Shown piece after piece: positions 9,801 through 22,640 of a stretch of 64,000 bases of DNA. Source of the DNA: Jaltomata sinuosa (Eukaryota > Streptophyta > Magnoliopsida > Solanales > Solanaceae); assembly GCA_003996215.1 (NCBI GenBank), contig QJPP01001576.1, positions 142,638-206,637 on the forward strand, given 5' to 3'. The notes under the pieces were generated by a model. It was given only the letters and a program-made list of their open reading frames with translations. It was not told where the DNA came from and searched no databases. The number at the start of each line of letters is the position of its first letter. Within the stretch, counting starts at the first letter, position 1. A program made the translations under genes and the position numbers.

Positions 9801-12800
9801 GAATATGCCCTTTGGCGGGAAATTACCCATAGACCCCAAGCCCCAACTCTTTTTCCTCTTCTTCTACTCACGACAATGGTCTAATTAAAGCCGGGGACGG
9901 CTCGAGGCATGAGCTCATCATACGCTCCCCTAGCTTTACTCGCTCTCCGGAACCCTAGCTTCTGGCGGTGCATGTAGGGCAGTTGGAAAATCTTACTGGG
10001 GTTTGGTCGCCGGTCGAGGACGGATCGTGTGGTGGTGTTGGTTTTAGCACAACACTGAAGGAAAAAGAAGACTATGCAAACAATTGGTACAGTCATCGGA
10101 AACTGACGCACGGTGAATGTGTTTTCTTATCCCAGATGTTTCTCACCAATGCTTTGATACTAGGTGAGAAATGAAGGAGAAAAATATTATTGAATTGTGT
10201 TCGTTTACATTATTAAACTGAGCCCTATTTGTAGACACTATGTTACCGTCCTTTTCCACGTAGGATACTATATACAAATCCTATTCCTATTCTAAGAATA
10301 ATTAAGCCAGGAAATCCTTATAATCAATCAACAGTATTGTACCCCAGGCCATGTACAATTGCTTTTCCATTCTGTTTGTTTATTAATAAACGACCCAAAT
10401 TTGAGCTCATATGAGCTGAGCGAGCTTTACTTGGGAATATGCCAGTTCATTTACCGCGTATTGTAGTCGAGTAAAATCTTTCTGGAACAAGGAAAAGGTG
10501 ATTTATTTGTTATCTCCTGGTCAAGAGTGTTCTTGCTACTTATTCGGTTATACCCAATTTGAATCTTGTTGTTAAGGGTTTATAGAAACTCAAGGCTACT
10601 CTTAGCTCCAATACTATAATACAAAGGTATAACAACCCTGCCTTATCTTATCCAAGTACAAAGGTCCCATAACTAATGGCTATTTGGATCCTGACCAAGT
10701 TTTTTGTTGTTCATTTTATTTTGTGGCTCTGCCTAGTAGAAATTTAAGGATTTCCGGGAGAGGAGAGCTCTACTTTTTGTGGTGCATCCTTTGAGTTGTA
10801 GGTTGGATTATTTGTTTGGGCCAAGCATGTATAGTATTGTCATGAAAGATAGACAAGACACTTGAACCAGACCTTTACTTTACTTTCTTTCATGTATTAT
10901 TATTAGGCTAATATCTTCTATTCCAGTGTATGTTTCAATTAGCTATCTTACTTAGCATTTGTATGGCAGGAGTGATGATGAGGATGATGATTATGGTGTT
11001 TGTAGATCACATTCTGAGCCAAGACACTTTACTCCAACAGATGCCTATTATGGTGCTTTCAACTACAAGGAGATGAATAATATTTGTGGACCAAACAAGG
11101 ATAAACCTGCTGAGATTGAATCAAGTAATGTAAATTCCTCATCATTGACAGAGAACAGTGAATGGAAGAACTCAGAAGGGATGAAAGAACTTGCAAAAGA
11201 AACAGATACTTGTGTCAATGGTGTCGAGCGTGAAGGGCCTCCTCCTCATGATGTGAATGATACAGATAATGCACCTGTTGATTTTGAGAATAGTTATTTA
11301 CTCTGGCTGCCACCAGAGCCAGAAACAGAAGAGGATGATAGAGAATCTCTTTTATTTGACGAGGATGATGATGGTAGTGAAGAAGCACCAGGGGACTGGG
11401 GTTACATGGATTCATCATGCAACTTAGCTGCTGGAGAGTACCATAATAGGTCAACCGAGGAGCATAGAAAGGCCATGAAAAATGTAGTCGATGGACATTT
11501 TAAATCTTTGATTGTGCAGCTTTTGCAAGTTGAACATATTCCTCCAGCTGAGGAGGATAATAAAGAGAGTTGGTCGGAGATAGTCACATGTTTATCCTGG
11601 GAAGCTGCTACACTCCTAAAGCCTGACATGAGTTGGAATGGAGGAATGGATCCTTGTGGATATGTGAAGATTAAATGCATTGCCAGTGGACATCGTAGAG
11701 AAAGGTTTTCTACATCTGACTATGTCTTTCTATTGTGACCTAAACCAAACTCTCATATACCTTCTTTTCATCTTCTCTATAAAAGAATTACAAAGAAAAC
11801 CTAACTTTCAACACCTCATATGTAAACAAATTTTTCTTGTTGTGTAACGTTGCAGCTTAGTTTATTGTTCTCCCTGCATTCAACTTGATACTTGTTTATT
11901 TCTGTTATGGACTTCCCTATTTGTCTTTGATTAGACTCCTATTCTGTGCTGCAATTGCTTCTCATTGTCAACCAAATAATTGCAGGCTATGTGATGTATG
12001 AATCAATTTTTCAAGTTGCTTATTTTTATGCTTACATGGATTCTAGGTGAGGTGTTTGAATTGGTGCCAAATGTTAATTTTCCATCAGGATTTGGCAATC
12101 CTGTTGAATGATTCTTTCACTTGGTTTCTGCCATCGTTATGCTTCATTTTTGCATTAAATCATTGGTCATGCTATGTAAATATTGTTAAGTTTATTTTCC
12201 TTCTGCTGATAAAATTCTCCTTTATGCTATTTACTAGTACGGTGGTTAAAGGCGTTGTTTGTAAGAAAAATGTGGCGCACCGGAGAATGACCTCAAAATT
12301 AGAAAAGCCTAGACTCCTAATCCTTGGAGGAGCACTGGAATATCAAAGGGTGGCTAACCACTTGTCAAGTTTTGACACTTTATTACAGCAGGTTTTCACT
12401 CGATCCAATTCTTTGTTGATATTTTTAGTTAATTGATAGGATGAGGAAATGCAATTCTGGCCCCCAGACTGCAGGATCTTTGGGACTTTGAACACGTGGT
12501 TGTTTCTTCCCATCTGTCCAAGGAGTAGGTAACCTGTTGCGGGTGGAGGTAACAGGTATCCCGTGGAATTAGTAGAGGTGTGCGCAGGCTGGCCCGGACA
12601 CCATGGTTCTTAGATGAACTCATAGATTTCGTAAGACTAATGAGGCTGAGGCTCTGATACCACTGTTGGTTTTTTTAAAAGATGGTGCAACAACAAATAT
12701 CAGAAGAATAATAAAAAATGTCTCTCAATAATTTTATCAAGCATATAGGGCTTTAAGCCTTTTCTTTTATTGAATTTCTTGAGTAAATGTCGCATTTCGC

Positions 12801-15800
12801 GCGCTTGGTTAGATCTCCTAACCATAGCCAACTTGAAAACATAATTTGCAGAAAATCTGCATAACAAAAATTCTAAAAAACTAAAATATCTCAACAAATT
12901 AAAAAAATCTAATAGAAATTTAAAATTCAAAGTTGATTCATCCTAGAACTAAGCAACTTATTATGCTAAAAGATGCTGCAATAACTGAAGCAAATTTCAA
13001 CAGTATGTCTTTGGTTTCTCGTTCTCGAAGCATTCAGATTAGCTAGAATGGTCTAGTTTCTGTTATCCTGGTGTTGACATCTGAGAGAAGGCATTTTAAA
13101 GAGGCCACATTGCGTTATTTGGGTCATCACTTTTATTTGGAGTAGTATTGTTTGGTTCATCACTTTTAATTGGATCAATCTTTCTTCTAGGAAATGGACC
13201 ATCTGAAGATGGCTGTTGCAAAGATTGATGCTCATCATCCGAACATTTTGTTAGTAGAGAAATCAGTATCTCGATTTGCGCAGGAATACCTGCTTGCGAA
13301 AGACATATCTCTGGTTCTCAATGTGAAGCGGCCACTTTTAGAGCGTATTGCCCGTTGTACAGGTGCACAAATAGTCCCTTCAATTGATCATTTTACAACG
13401 CCAAAGTTAGGGTACTGTGATTCATTCCATGTTGATAAGTTCGTGGAAGAGCATGGTAGTGCTGGCCAAGCTGGAAAGAAGATGACAAAGACCTTGATGT
13501 TTTTCGAGGGATGTCCAAAGCCATTTGGCTGTACTGTAAGTTGCATGTTTAATGGCTTGTTCAGTTGCTTGTATTTAGCTGGAGCATGAAATAAATCTGA
13601 ATTTTGTGGAAAACTAGATTCTATAGGTTTGGTTGTACACTCAATTTTCGTTATGGTGGACATGGTTATATTTCTGTTTCTGTTGCTTTAACAAGGAGTA
13701 ACCAAAACTATTCTTAGTTGAAAGATTTAATAAAAGAAGAAAGACTAATCCTTTGGCAGAACATACTCATTGGTAGGATATGGTATTACAGTTGACCTTT
13801 CGTCTCAATATTTAAATAAACTTGCTATGAATATGATTTGTACTTCTTGATAATCAAGTAGTATGTAAATTATTTGAGTCAGAATTGTTCGACCTAGGCG
13901 TTACACATGTCCTCTATTGCTTATAGGTAATGTTTAAGTTTATGATGCTAGAAAATGTAAACGAGAATGGTGCACCTATTAATCTGTTCTTGATCAGTGT
14001 CCTGGTTCAAATGTCAAAAGTGTGGAAGTTGACCTCTCTTTGTTTGTGTGGGTTCTCAGATTTTTCTCAAGGGTGCCAACGGGGACGATTTGAAGAAAAT
14101 AAAACGTGTTATCCAATATGGAGTTTTTGCTGCTTATCACCTGGCTCTGGAGACATCTTTTCTCGCAGATGAAGGTGCTTCCTTGCCAGAGCTCCCTTTG
14201 AAGTCTCCAATTAAAGTTGCATTGCCTGATAAACCATCAACTATTCAAAAATCCATTTCTATGATTCCTGGTTTCTCCCTACCAGTAGCCCAGAGACCGC
14301 TCCATCACCATTTCCCTGGCACACCATCTCATTCCTCAACCGAACTGTGGTCTGGTATTACATCACCATCCAACAATGCTCCAATGCTTGTCGAACAGTC
14401 ACGTTTTCCTGAATATTCTAACTCATTAGCTAGTGCTACAACTGCCTCAAATAATGTAGACTTTTCTGATCGTCCTAATGCCTCGCATCATTCAAGGCTT
14501 CAGTTCTCAGATAAAGCTGATGGGAGGACTGAAATGGCTCGAAATGACCATCATGAAGCATCTCCACTAGACAGAGGTGAAGTTGCACGAAATGATTATA
14601 TACTTAATTTTCCTAGCAATGCTTTGAGGGATGCTGGTAGCTCTTCTCATGTTGTGGAAAGTTTTCGCACGGGACACTTAACTTCAGAATTGGTGCTACC
14701 AGAATTTGATAGTAGTTACTTCGAGGAGTTAGGGTCACTGAAGCAAGAGTATCCTTCCTCACCTTCCGACCAGCAGATTATTGTAGTGTGCCTTTCAACA
14801 CGCTGTGTTTGGAAAGGAACTGTTTGTGAGCCCCCTCATATTTCTCGAATAAAATACTATGGGATCACTGATATGCCATTGGGACGTTTTTTACGGGACC
14901 GGCTGTTTGATGAGGTAATGTCTCTCGTCCTCTTTTAAAGTTGCACTAGATGCATTCTATGCATGCATGATTTATTCTGGTCTTTTTTTCTGATATATGT
15001 AATACATTTTACCAGAATTTTAGGTGTCCCTCATGTGAAATGCCGCCAGAAGCACATGTTCGTTGCTATACTCATCGGCAAGGTAGCCTCACAATTTCTG
15101 TGAAGAAGCTACCTGAACGTATCTTGCCAGGAGAACGGGAAGGAAAGATATGGATGTGGCACAGATGTCTGCGATGTCCTCGGACCAATGGTTTCCCTCC
15201 TCCAACCGAGAGGGTAGTGATGTCTAATGCTGCTTGGGGATTGTCATTTGGTAAATTTTTGGAACTCAGTTTTTCAAATCATGAAGCAGCGAGCAGGGTT
15301 GCAAGTTGTGGTCATCTTCTTCACCGAGACTCTCTCCGGTTCTATGGGTATGCTGTTTCCTGTAAGGCATTTTTACTCATTAGCTTTCTACACTGTGATT
15401 GTAATGCTTTCACCTATTTGGATGAAATGTTTATTTTTCTTTAATCAACTACCTAATATCATGTAAAGTACGTAGAGAGACAGAAACCCGATGCATTGGT
15501 AAAATTATCATAAAAGCCTCGGACGCATTTCCTATATAATGGTTAAAGTTGGTATCTGTAAGTAAGTACGTGTTTTCAAATAGACAGTCTCACATAAAGT
15601 AGTGGAAACACTGCCTCCTATGTTGTTAAAGTTGGGGCCTAACTCCACTTCAGGTAAAGATTTTCTAACTTGAATTGACTACTATAGACTTGCTGCAACA
15701 GCTAGTCAGCTACTGATGACAAACTCCTTTTTGCAGTTAGGTGTGATCATTTTGCTTACCATTTTTTGGTCTGGATGAGGTTCTTAATATTGCATGGGTC

Positions 15801-18800
15801 CTTAGCTTTTAGTTGTTTGCATGAATACTCTGAGGATGTAGCTCATCAGCATACATCGGCTTTCCTGACTGTTTTATATTTGGGTTTACTGAATTATTTT
15901 TGCTCGTTTCCTAATGTTTCTGTGACCTAGAATTCACAATGTGGACTTCTTGTATTGCTCTGCGAGGGAGCATGTGATGCTACTTCTTTTTCCCTTTGTT
16001 GAATACATCATTATAGATATGGAGTCCCTGATAGAAAAAAGGAAACTTCTGTTAATAAGAGAGAACAGTACAACAAGAGGATGCTTCTAGAAAACTGGAC
16101 AAATGGATAAGTTACATCACATTGCGTAAAAGGCTTATATCAGGAAAATCTTACAGGTGTATGGTTTTCTTGTCAGTTTTACTACTGTTCCATTTGTAGT
16201 TCTTCAATGGTGACTTTTCCAGATTCTGGGTTAATATTCTCAGTCGGTGTTGTGTTACATTGTGCTCGATTCTGGTTATGGTGCATGTATAATTAACAGG
16301 TGTTGTCGGTCCAATCTTTTTTCAGATTTATTTGTGTGATGGCACCACAAAGTATTTATTTTCCCTTTCTTGTTGCCCAAACAATGCTAGTTCTGCACCT
16401 CATCTTTGATTGTTGCTGCAGGTTTGGGAAAATGGTAGCTTGTTTTCGATATGCTCCTGTTCATGTTTACTCTGTCTTTCTCCCACCTCCAAAACTTGAA
16501 TTTAGCTATGATAATCAGGAGTGGATTCAGAAAGAAGGTGATGAGGTACAGTTGTATTGGATTGTTGCCTCAGTTTTGATACTTATATGTTTTGCTTTTT
16601 CCCTGATGTGCTTGTTTTCTGCAAGAGAAGGTGCGCATCAGGGCGAATGCGTTGTTTGCTGAGGTGTCCAAAGCTCTTCATGTAAAGTTGGAAAAATTCT
16701 CTGTTGATAGCAGCTTGAAAGCACCCAAGATAAGTGAGCAGATCGCAGAGATGGAAGAAATATTAGAGAAGGAGAAAACTGAGTTTGAGGTGATTTCTTA
16801 CTTATTTTTTCCCTCCTGTTGTTTAGATACTAAGTTATATCATCTGCATTGTCGGTGATGTATAAACAAATTTGTCAATCTGGCCTATTGGAAAGGTGGC
16901 TATTGGTGACCTGTTTGAAGTTCAACTGTTTTGAAAGACGACTACCAAAGTAATCTCTCTCTGTTTGGTGTGGATAACATGTTTCAAACCTTTTAACTTT
17001 TTTAAGAGACTGAGAGTTTCAGTATAGTATGTGAGAAAATTCAGAGGCGCGTTCCCTCACTCTAAGATGTGTGAAATTCAGCAACGAGTGGGAGAAGAAA
17101 GAAATGATCAGTGATCTCTAATAAGAAAGAGCAGTAGAAAAAGAATATGAGAGGAGTCAAGAGAAGGAAACAAGGTAGACTGATCGAAGAGAGACATCCG
17201 TCCCAAGATGAACATGTGTGCTTAGGTTCTTTGGCTCCAACTGAGAGGGTCTTTGGTTTGACTAGGTGGTCAACCCAGAAGTTGGGAGAAAACCACCCAT
17301 TATAAATGTGTAATATAGAACCCTCCCTTTTGATGGGTTTCCTCAGGAAGGATGCCTCTTCGTCTTGCGTCATTGAGACCATAACTGATGGGCTAGGTCC
17401 TTGACCTTACCACCTTCCTCTGGGGCAATTAGGAACTCCCTCAACTGGAGGACTGTTCCTCAGGGCTGCGTTACAATCACTGCTGTTGATTCCCTCAGTA
17501 GATGTATAGCTCCTAGGAACTTTAGTGTAAAGCGCACCATAACTCGAAATAGAACTCTTTCGTCTAATTAAAAGTCTGCCTGGTGGTATTTGTCATTCAA
17601 GGCATCAGACCGCAAGTTTCCTTCCCTTCTGAACAACAACCGTGTGCCGGGGGTTGCACGAGACCATCCCCTCTCTAGTCACAGCGGAAGATTATAAGAT
17701 GCTTATGAACCCTCCTAATATGGAAGATGTTCAAAAGGTAATTTTTAGCATGTCGACCCGCACTACCCCAAAAAAAGGTCTCATTGGGGTGGTGGTGGTG
17801 GTGGTGTTCTTTTATTTCTTCTGCTTGCCCTTTTCATTTTCTTACGGGTAAGGCAGCAATGTAGCTCCTAATGACTTAATGACTTATTTCTTACTGGTGT
17901 CCCCATTGTTCTAGGGATTGTTACGCAAGGCACTTAGCAGGGAGGTCAAAGTTGGTCAGCCTGCAGTTGACATCCTTGAGATAAATCGACTGAGAAGGCA
18001 GTTGGTTTTTCATGCTTATCTGTGGGACAGACACTTGATACATCTTTCCAGTTCTCATGGTAAAAATTCCCAAACTCGGGGCAGTTTGACACAACTGAAG
18101 GAGAAACCCCTCAGCTCTAGTGAGGAACTTCCTGAAAGGACTGCAATTTCGGGACCTGGAAAAAGCTTGGGGAGCTATGATTCAGTTCTTCAGAATGTGA
18201 AGACTGAAATAACATCTAATGAAGGAAGACAGAGTCAGATTCCTGATGGGGTTCACGAAAGATTGAATACTGATGAGAACCTAACTCACGGGAAAGACAA
18301 CGAGGTTTTTTGTTCTATAAGAAGTACAGGAGATGGAAATGTATTGGAACCTGGAAAAAATGTCAGACGCGTTCTGTCAGATGCTAAGTTCCCCTCTGTG
18401 GAAAGTTTGTCTGACACTCTTGATGCTGCATGGACTGGTGAAAGACACCTGGCTAGTAAGGAGCATAGCAGTGCATTTCCAGGTTCGCTGTTTGTAGGTT
18501 CTACTGCTTTGACTGGAGTTGCAGCAAATTCAGATGTCGAAAGGTCTATGTGTGACAAAAATGGGGCTGAAACACCTCATTTATCTGCAAAGTCTGACAA
18601 CACAGACTACCTGACCTGGGCAACGCCGCATTTCTCAAATTTCTATCGTTCCTTCAACAAGAATATCACAGCAAATCCACAATTTGTTGGTAAATTGAAT
18701 GAGCATAATCCTGTTTATATCTTGTCGTTTAGCGAATTGCAACATCAAGGTGGTGCCAGGCTTCTGATGGCTGTTGGTGTTAATGATATTGTTGTTCCAG

Positions 18801-20974
18801 TTTATGATGATGAGCCGACAAGTATTATCTCATATGCACTTGTCTCACCAGATTACCACAATCAAATGTCAGATGAATCTCAAAAACTGAAAGAAAATCA
18901 CAACTCTTCAGCTTCTTTGCCGTTTCTGGATTCATTAAATTTACTTTCGCTCCACTCTGTGGATGCAATAGTTTCGGAATCTCCAAGAAGTTTTGGATCT
19001 ACCAATGAAAGCACGTCATCCGGTTTTTCTCGCAACTCAAACATGGATGCACCTCCACATATTAATGCTTTGCATGCCCGAATATCTTTCTCAGATGATG
19101 GCCCTCTGGGAAAGGTCAAGTACACAGTCACCTGCTATTACGCGAAGCAATTTGAGACCTTAAGAAAGTCTTGTTGCCCCCATGAATCAGACTTCATACG
19201 TTCCCTTAGCCGATGCAAAAGATGGGGTGCTCAGGGTGGCAAGAGCAATGTTTTCTTTGCCAAAACCTTGGATGACCGATTTATAATCAAGCAGGTAACA
19301 AAGACAGAGTTGGAGTCGTTTATCAAGTTTGCACCAGCTTACTTTAAGTATTTATCCGACTCAATAGCTAGTGGGAGCCCAACTTGCTTGGCAAAGATTC
19401 TGGGTATCTACCAGGTATTTGCTGTATTTCATTTCTATTTATAACTGAAGTCACTGTTATAATCAGTATTTTCAGTTTTCTGATATCTCTGTGCTGTGGA
19501 GCACTTTTATTTCCGTGAACCAGTCTGGGTTTGTAACGAAGTTATATCTGTGGGTTATTATATCTCCATCTGACCTCCTGATGCAACTTCTTATTGTCAA
19601 AATATTTGAAGATGTGTAAAATTATCATTGTTACGCCTCCCATTTTAAAGTTACCTATTTTTCTTGATAGAACTAATTTTCCTACATCGTCAGTCCCGTT
19701 CTTTAGAGGTGCTCCTCGCTGTACCCTAAAAGAAATTAAAAGTCCCCCAAAAAAGTTATATAAATTGGTTCATAAGACAGATCTAGCTTTTGCACTTTGG
19801 TCTGCCCTCAAAAGATTCTCTGAAATTTTCCTTACAAAAGAAAAGTGACTTCCTGAAATTTATTTGGCTCTCAATCGTTAACAGCATTTGGTAGTTATAA
19901 GTGTTCATTTCCTTTTTTTCCCCCCTTATACTTCTTTCCGTGATCCTCACGCATATTTCTTTGATTATTAGGTTACATCAAAGCATCTCAAAGGTGGGAA
20001 AGAATCAAGAATGGATGTGCTTGTTATGGAAAATCTTCTTTTTAAGCGCCACATCACTAGACTGTATGACCTTAAAGGGTCGTCTCGATCACGCTATAAT
20101 CCAGATTCAAGTGGAAGTAACAAAGTCTTACTTGATCAGAACTTGATTGAAGCAATGCCAACTTCTCCGATTTTTGTGGGCACGAAGGCTAAGCGGCTGC
20201 TGCAGAGAGCTGTGTGGAATGATACTTCATTTCTAGCGGTAAGCTTTGAAACAGGATCCTATATGACTAGTAACTTTATTAAATTGTGCTCTCTATAGAG
20301 TTCTGCATTTCTTAATTCTAGCCGGGTTTACTAGTTTATCATTTCCTCTCTTCAAAAAGACTAAAGTAGATGATTGCTGGGAACCCTCCCCATTTTCTCG
20401 CTTTGCTATACCCCACATGTTCTCTTGTTTTCTTATTGTTTCTCCCTTCTTTTGCAAGATGCACTTGACCTTGTCACTGCACTAGTTCTCTCATTTGTTT
20501 GTAGGTTCTCCAAACTTTTTTGTTAGTCGATGTTAAGCAGCATCAATTATATGTTGAAGTGTCCAAAGTGTGACTTCATGCTCTTCAAACACAACTATAA
20601 AAGGTAACGTGTGTTCGGTCCCTGGTCTGCTATATTAATATAGAGTTGTGGTTTTGCAGTCAATAGATGTGATGGATTACTCATTACTAGTGGGGGTGGA
20701 TGAGGAGAAGCATGAACTGGTGCTTGGTATTATTGATTTCATGAGACAGTATACATGGGACAAGCATCTTGAGACTTGGGTAAAGGCTTCAGGCATTCTA
20801 GGTGGGCCGAAGAATGCATCCCCAACGGTGATTTCTCCAAAGCAATACAAAACGAGATTCAGGAAAGCAATGTCTACATACTTTCTGATGGTGCCAGATG
20901 AGTGGCCATTGTCAACAGACATTTCTTGTGGATCCCAATCCAATTTACGTGAAGTCTCAAGTGGGCCTACATGA
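6297..20974 (+). CDS. FAB1: 1-phosphatidylinositol-3-phosphate 5-kinase, FAB1A/B type (PIKfyve)
   Basis: Converts PtdIns3P to PtdIns(3,5)P2 on endosome and vacuole membranes; in plants FAB1A/B act in vacuole form, endosome maturation and pollen. Eleven coding exons with GT/AG borders join in one frame: 6297-6886, 10970-11704, 12238-12391, 13191-13535, 14060-14914, 15016-15347, 16422-16545, 16631-16789, 17915-19414, 19972-20238, 20660-20974. They total 5376 nt, 1791 aa, the usual size for the family. In order: FYVE zinc finger (aa 34-103), acidic linker, TCP1/Cpn60-like domain (about 440-690), a Cys/His-containing conserved region (about 770-990), and the C-terminal PIP-kinase domain (about 1490-1770) with the DLKGS and MDYSLLVG motifs. 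All key motifs are intact, so the gene looks functional. The FYVE domain separates it from FAB1C/D. The start was chosen because MDTPESKKLTE aligns with FAB1 N termini. A retrotransposon sits right after the stop codon. Confidence 0.95.
8403..8601. mobile_element. Tourist-like MITE with TAA target duplication
   Basis: A 199-bp element. The left end GAGCTTGTTTAGATAGGCTT and the inverted right end GAGCCCGTTTGAATTGACTT continue into a shared ATTTTAA. TAA flanks both ends (8400-8402 and 8602-8604), the 3-bp duplication typical of PIF/Harbinger elements. It lies in FAB1 intron 1 and has no coding capacity. Confidence 0.75.
9200..9389 (-). mobile_element. Au-type tRNA-derived SINE, 10-bp TSD
   Basis: Contains the conserved Au-like blocks on the + strand: GGGCAGCCCGCTGCAC, GCTATGCGCGGGGTCTGGG, AAGGGCCGGACCACAAGGG, CTGCAAGAGGCTGTTTCCAC, GTGACCTCCTAATCACATG. 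The tRNA-like end is on the right, so the element runs leftward and its A-tail reads as T on the minus strand. A perfect 10-bp repeat CCCTCATAAA flanks it (9190-9199 and 9390-9399). Confidence 0.85.
12435..12612 (+). mobile_element. SINE (Solanaceae SolS-like)
   Basis: The run includes AGTAGGTAACCTGTTGCGGG, GAGGTAACAGGTATCCCGTG and GCGCAGGCTGGCCCGGACACC, a SINE core that recurs widely in Solanaceae. The 5' end near 12435 is approximate and I did not find a clear target duplication. Confidence 0.6.
12648..12955 (-). mobile_element. Possible LTR-retrotransposon scrap (PBS plus LTR start)
   Basis: AGGCTCTGATACCA at about 12649-12662 is the complement of an initiator-Met tRNA primer site. It is followed by TGTTGGTTTTTTTAAAAG, which could be an LTR end read on the minus strand. 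No coding part remains and there is no second LTR. Confidence 0.35.
16790..17914 (+). other. FAB1 intron 8 with retroelement remnants
   Basis: 1.1-kb intron between EKEKTEFE and GLLRKALS. The stretch at 17050-17640 resembles a decayed insertion, but I cannot name it; a LINE fragment follows. Confidence 0.6.
17590..17790 (+). pseudogene. LINE reverse-transcriptase N-terminal fragment
   Basis: Translates as IPSLVTAEDYKMLM, then NPPNMEDVQKVIFSMS, matching the short region before the RT palm in plant L1-like LINEs (the segment ending in a 'V..A(V/I)F.(M/L)' motif). The following Pro-Asp-Gly region is lost. It is an isolated scrap in a FAB1 intron with no function. Confidence 0.5.
19083..20974 (+). 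other. FAB1: FAB1 exons 9-11: PIP-kinase catalytic domain
   Basis: Exon 9 carries the nucleotide-binding loop (GGKSNVFFAKTLDDRF) and the IIKQ lysine (about aa 1557). Exon 10 holds DLKGSSRSRYNPD (from aa 1631) and the PTSPIFVG segment. Exon 11 holds MDYSLLVG (from aa 1692) and the FMRQYTWDKHLE region. The junctions AG|GT at 19414, 20238 and 20660 keep the frame. The stop is TGA at 20972-20974. Confidence 0.93.
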
Positions 20975-20978
20975 AGTG

Positions 20979-21358
20979 TGATGCAAGTGGATGTAGTCGA
21001 GCTAAAAGCAGCTAAAGGATTGAGCTGGAATTAAGGAAATCTGTTAGAGAACTGTTAGGCAGTTAGCACTGTTCAGTTGTCAAGAAAGCAGTTGACACTG
21101 TTCACTTGTCAAGAAATTAGTTAGTTAGTTACTTTTTGCTGTATTCGTCTTCATTCGTTTTACCCAATGCTTAGCTGTATAAATGCACCTGAAATGTACT
21201 GATTTACTCATTCATGAAAATATCAATCTACTCTTTCTTCCTTCTTCTTCATCTCTTAGCTAATCTTCTCGGTTAGATCCCTGAATTAGCCTTCATCTTC
21301 TTCGAGCCTTAGCTCCTAGATTAACTACTATCCTAGTGATTTGAGTGTAAGTGCATCA
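20979..21358 (+). repeat. 5' LTR of the chromovirus
   Basis: Runs from TGATGCAAGTGG to AAGTGCATCA (TG...CA, with TGATGCA/TGCATCA as inverted ends). A TATA box, TGTATAAAT, lies at 21176-21184. FAB1 transcripts must read into this LTR directly after the stop codon. Confidence 0.95.
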
Positions 21359-21359
21359 A

Positions 21360-21373
21360 TTGGTATCAGAGCT
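21360..21373 (+). other. Primer-binding site, initiator-Met tRNA
   Basis: TTGGTATCAGAGCT follows the 5' LTR after a single base; TGGTATCAGAGC is the complement of the 3' end of plant iMet tRNA. Confidence 0.9.
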
Positions 21374-21386
21374 ATCATTCCTTGGC

Positions 21387-22640
21387 ATGGCTTTGACGCG
21401 CAATAAGAACCCAGAAAGGTCAACAGAGGACATGGATGACAAGTTTTTGCAGATTCAAGAACAATTGTAGAAATTAATGGAGAGTATGAATGATCGAAAT
21501 GTGAGAACCGATAAGGAATTGCTGGAAATCAAGCAAGCTCTTGGTGGTATGAAGCAGAGAGACAAGGAATTGGACAATTGCAGAGGTGAATCTTCTGCTG
21601 GAGGTGACAATTCTGGAGAATTGAGACAGTTGAACACAGGTAGAGACCTTCAGACTGGTGTACCTGGTAATCTCCTCACTCGATGCTCTAGGTTAGATTT
21701 CCCTAGATTTTCTGGGCAAGATCTGAAAACATGGTTGTATAAGGTGGACCAATTCTTCTCTATGGATGAAATTCCTTATAATCAGAGGGTCAAGGTTACA
21801 TCTATTCACTTAGATGGGGAGGCTATTGCCTGGCATAGGTCATATATGAAAGCTAGGAACAGTAGATCTTACTTGGACTGAGTATATCTTGGCTTTGAAT
21901 GAAAGGTTTGGGGATGGATATGAAAATTCAATGGAAGCCATTAAACACTTGGAACAAACCAGCAATGTAAGAACTTACCAAGCTGAGTTTGATAGGCTGC
22001 TGACTGGGGTGAATTTGTCTAATGAGAATGCCATCAGTTGTTTCTTAGGGGGGCTCAAACCTGAATTGAACAAATTAGTAAGGATCCAGGCACCAAAGAC
22101 CCTGATGCAAGCTTACAAGTTGGCTAGATTGCAAGAGGAAGTTTTTGAGGCACAAGCTTAGTCCTGGGGAATTAGATCTTCTGGGAAAAACCAGAATCCC
22201 ATTTTACCAACTCCAAATTTCCATAGAACTCAGAATTTCCAGAAGCCTATACCAGCTAATACTAGTTACAAGAAACCCTTTGAACCCTCTTATAGCAGAC
22301 CTAGTGGGTTCCAGAGCAATACTAATGGGAGAAAGCTCTTAACTGCAGCAGAGATGGATGAGAAAAGAGCCAAAGGACTGTGTTTTCTTTGTGATGAAAA
22401 GTATGTAAGGGGGCATGTATGTAAGGCCAAGAAACAGTTGTTCTTAGTAGAGTTGTGTGAAGAGGGAGATGCAACTATGGAGGAGACTCTAGAACAAGTT
22501 CAGTTCCAGGATGAAGAAGCAATTGATAACATTGCTAATCCTGATGAATGTATGACAATCTCATTGCAAGCCTTTACTGGTGCCACTGGGTACCAGACCA
22601 TTAGAGTCACTGGTTATCATGAGAAAAGACCCCTACAGGT
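21387..22640 (+). pseudogene. Chromovirus gag, disrupted
   Basis: Starts at the ATG at 21387 (MALTRNKNPE). A nonsense codon TAG at 21468 interrupts it after 27 residues, a frameshift follows near 21878, and another TAG lies at about 22159. Visible in pieces are the gag core (FPRFSGQDLKTWLYKVDQFF; LNERFGDGY; FLGGLKPELN) and a CCHC-type knuckle CFLCDEKYVRGHVC at about 22381-22422. Gag packages the element RNA in a particle; this copy cannot make an intact one. Confidence 0.85.

Larger units (their letters stand above)
6887..10969 (+). other. FAB1 intron 1 (4.1 kb), enlarged by transposons
   Basis: Begins GTATCT and ends TATGGCAG. It holds a Tourist-like MITE and an Au-type SINE (listed separately). 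The segments at about 7440-7580 and 10390-10430 both contain AGCTCGAGCTC/GAGCTCATATGAGCTC-like palindromic runs, possibly further MITE debris. The GC-richer part at 9880-10110 has short frames in both directions, but none resembles a known protein. The remainder is plain intron. Confidence 0.85.
12392..13190 (+). other. FAB1 intron 3 with SINE and LTR debris
   Basis: The intron separates exon 3, ending TTACAGCAG, from exon 4, starting GAAATGGAC. Besides the SINE and possible LTR fragment (listed separately) it shows no other structure. Confidence 0.85.
12238..14220 (+). other. FAB1: FAB1 exons 3-5: TCP1/Cpn60-like domain
   Basis: Exons 12238-12391, 13191-13535 and the first part of 14060-14914 encode the chaperonin-like middle domain found in all FAB1/PIKfyve proteins: VVKGVVCKKNVAHRRM, then GGALEYQR, AKDISLVLNVKRPLLERIAR, GCPKPFGCT and YHLALETSFLADEG. 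In the family this domain binds the Vac14/Fig4 regulators. The sequence is uninterrupted across the splice junctions. Confidence 0.9.

Noticed and set aside
9881..10174. A small gene inside FAB1 intron 1
   Set aside because: Short frames on both strands without a recognisable domain; the local GC rise alone is not enough.
10959..11738. A separate acidic-protein gene starting at the ATG at 10959
   Set aside because: It is FAB1 exon 2 read from inside the intron; the splice sites at 10969/10970 and 11704/11705 join it in frame to its neighbours.
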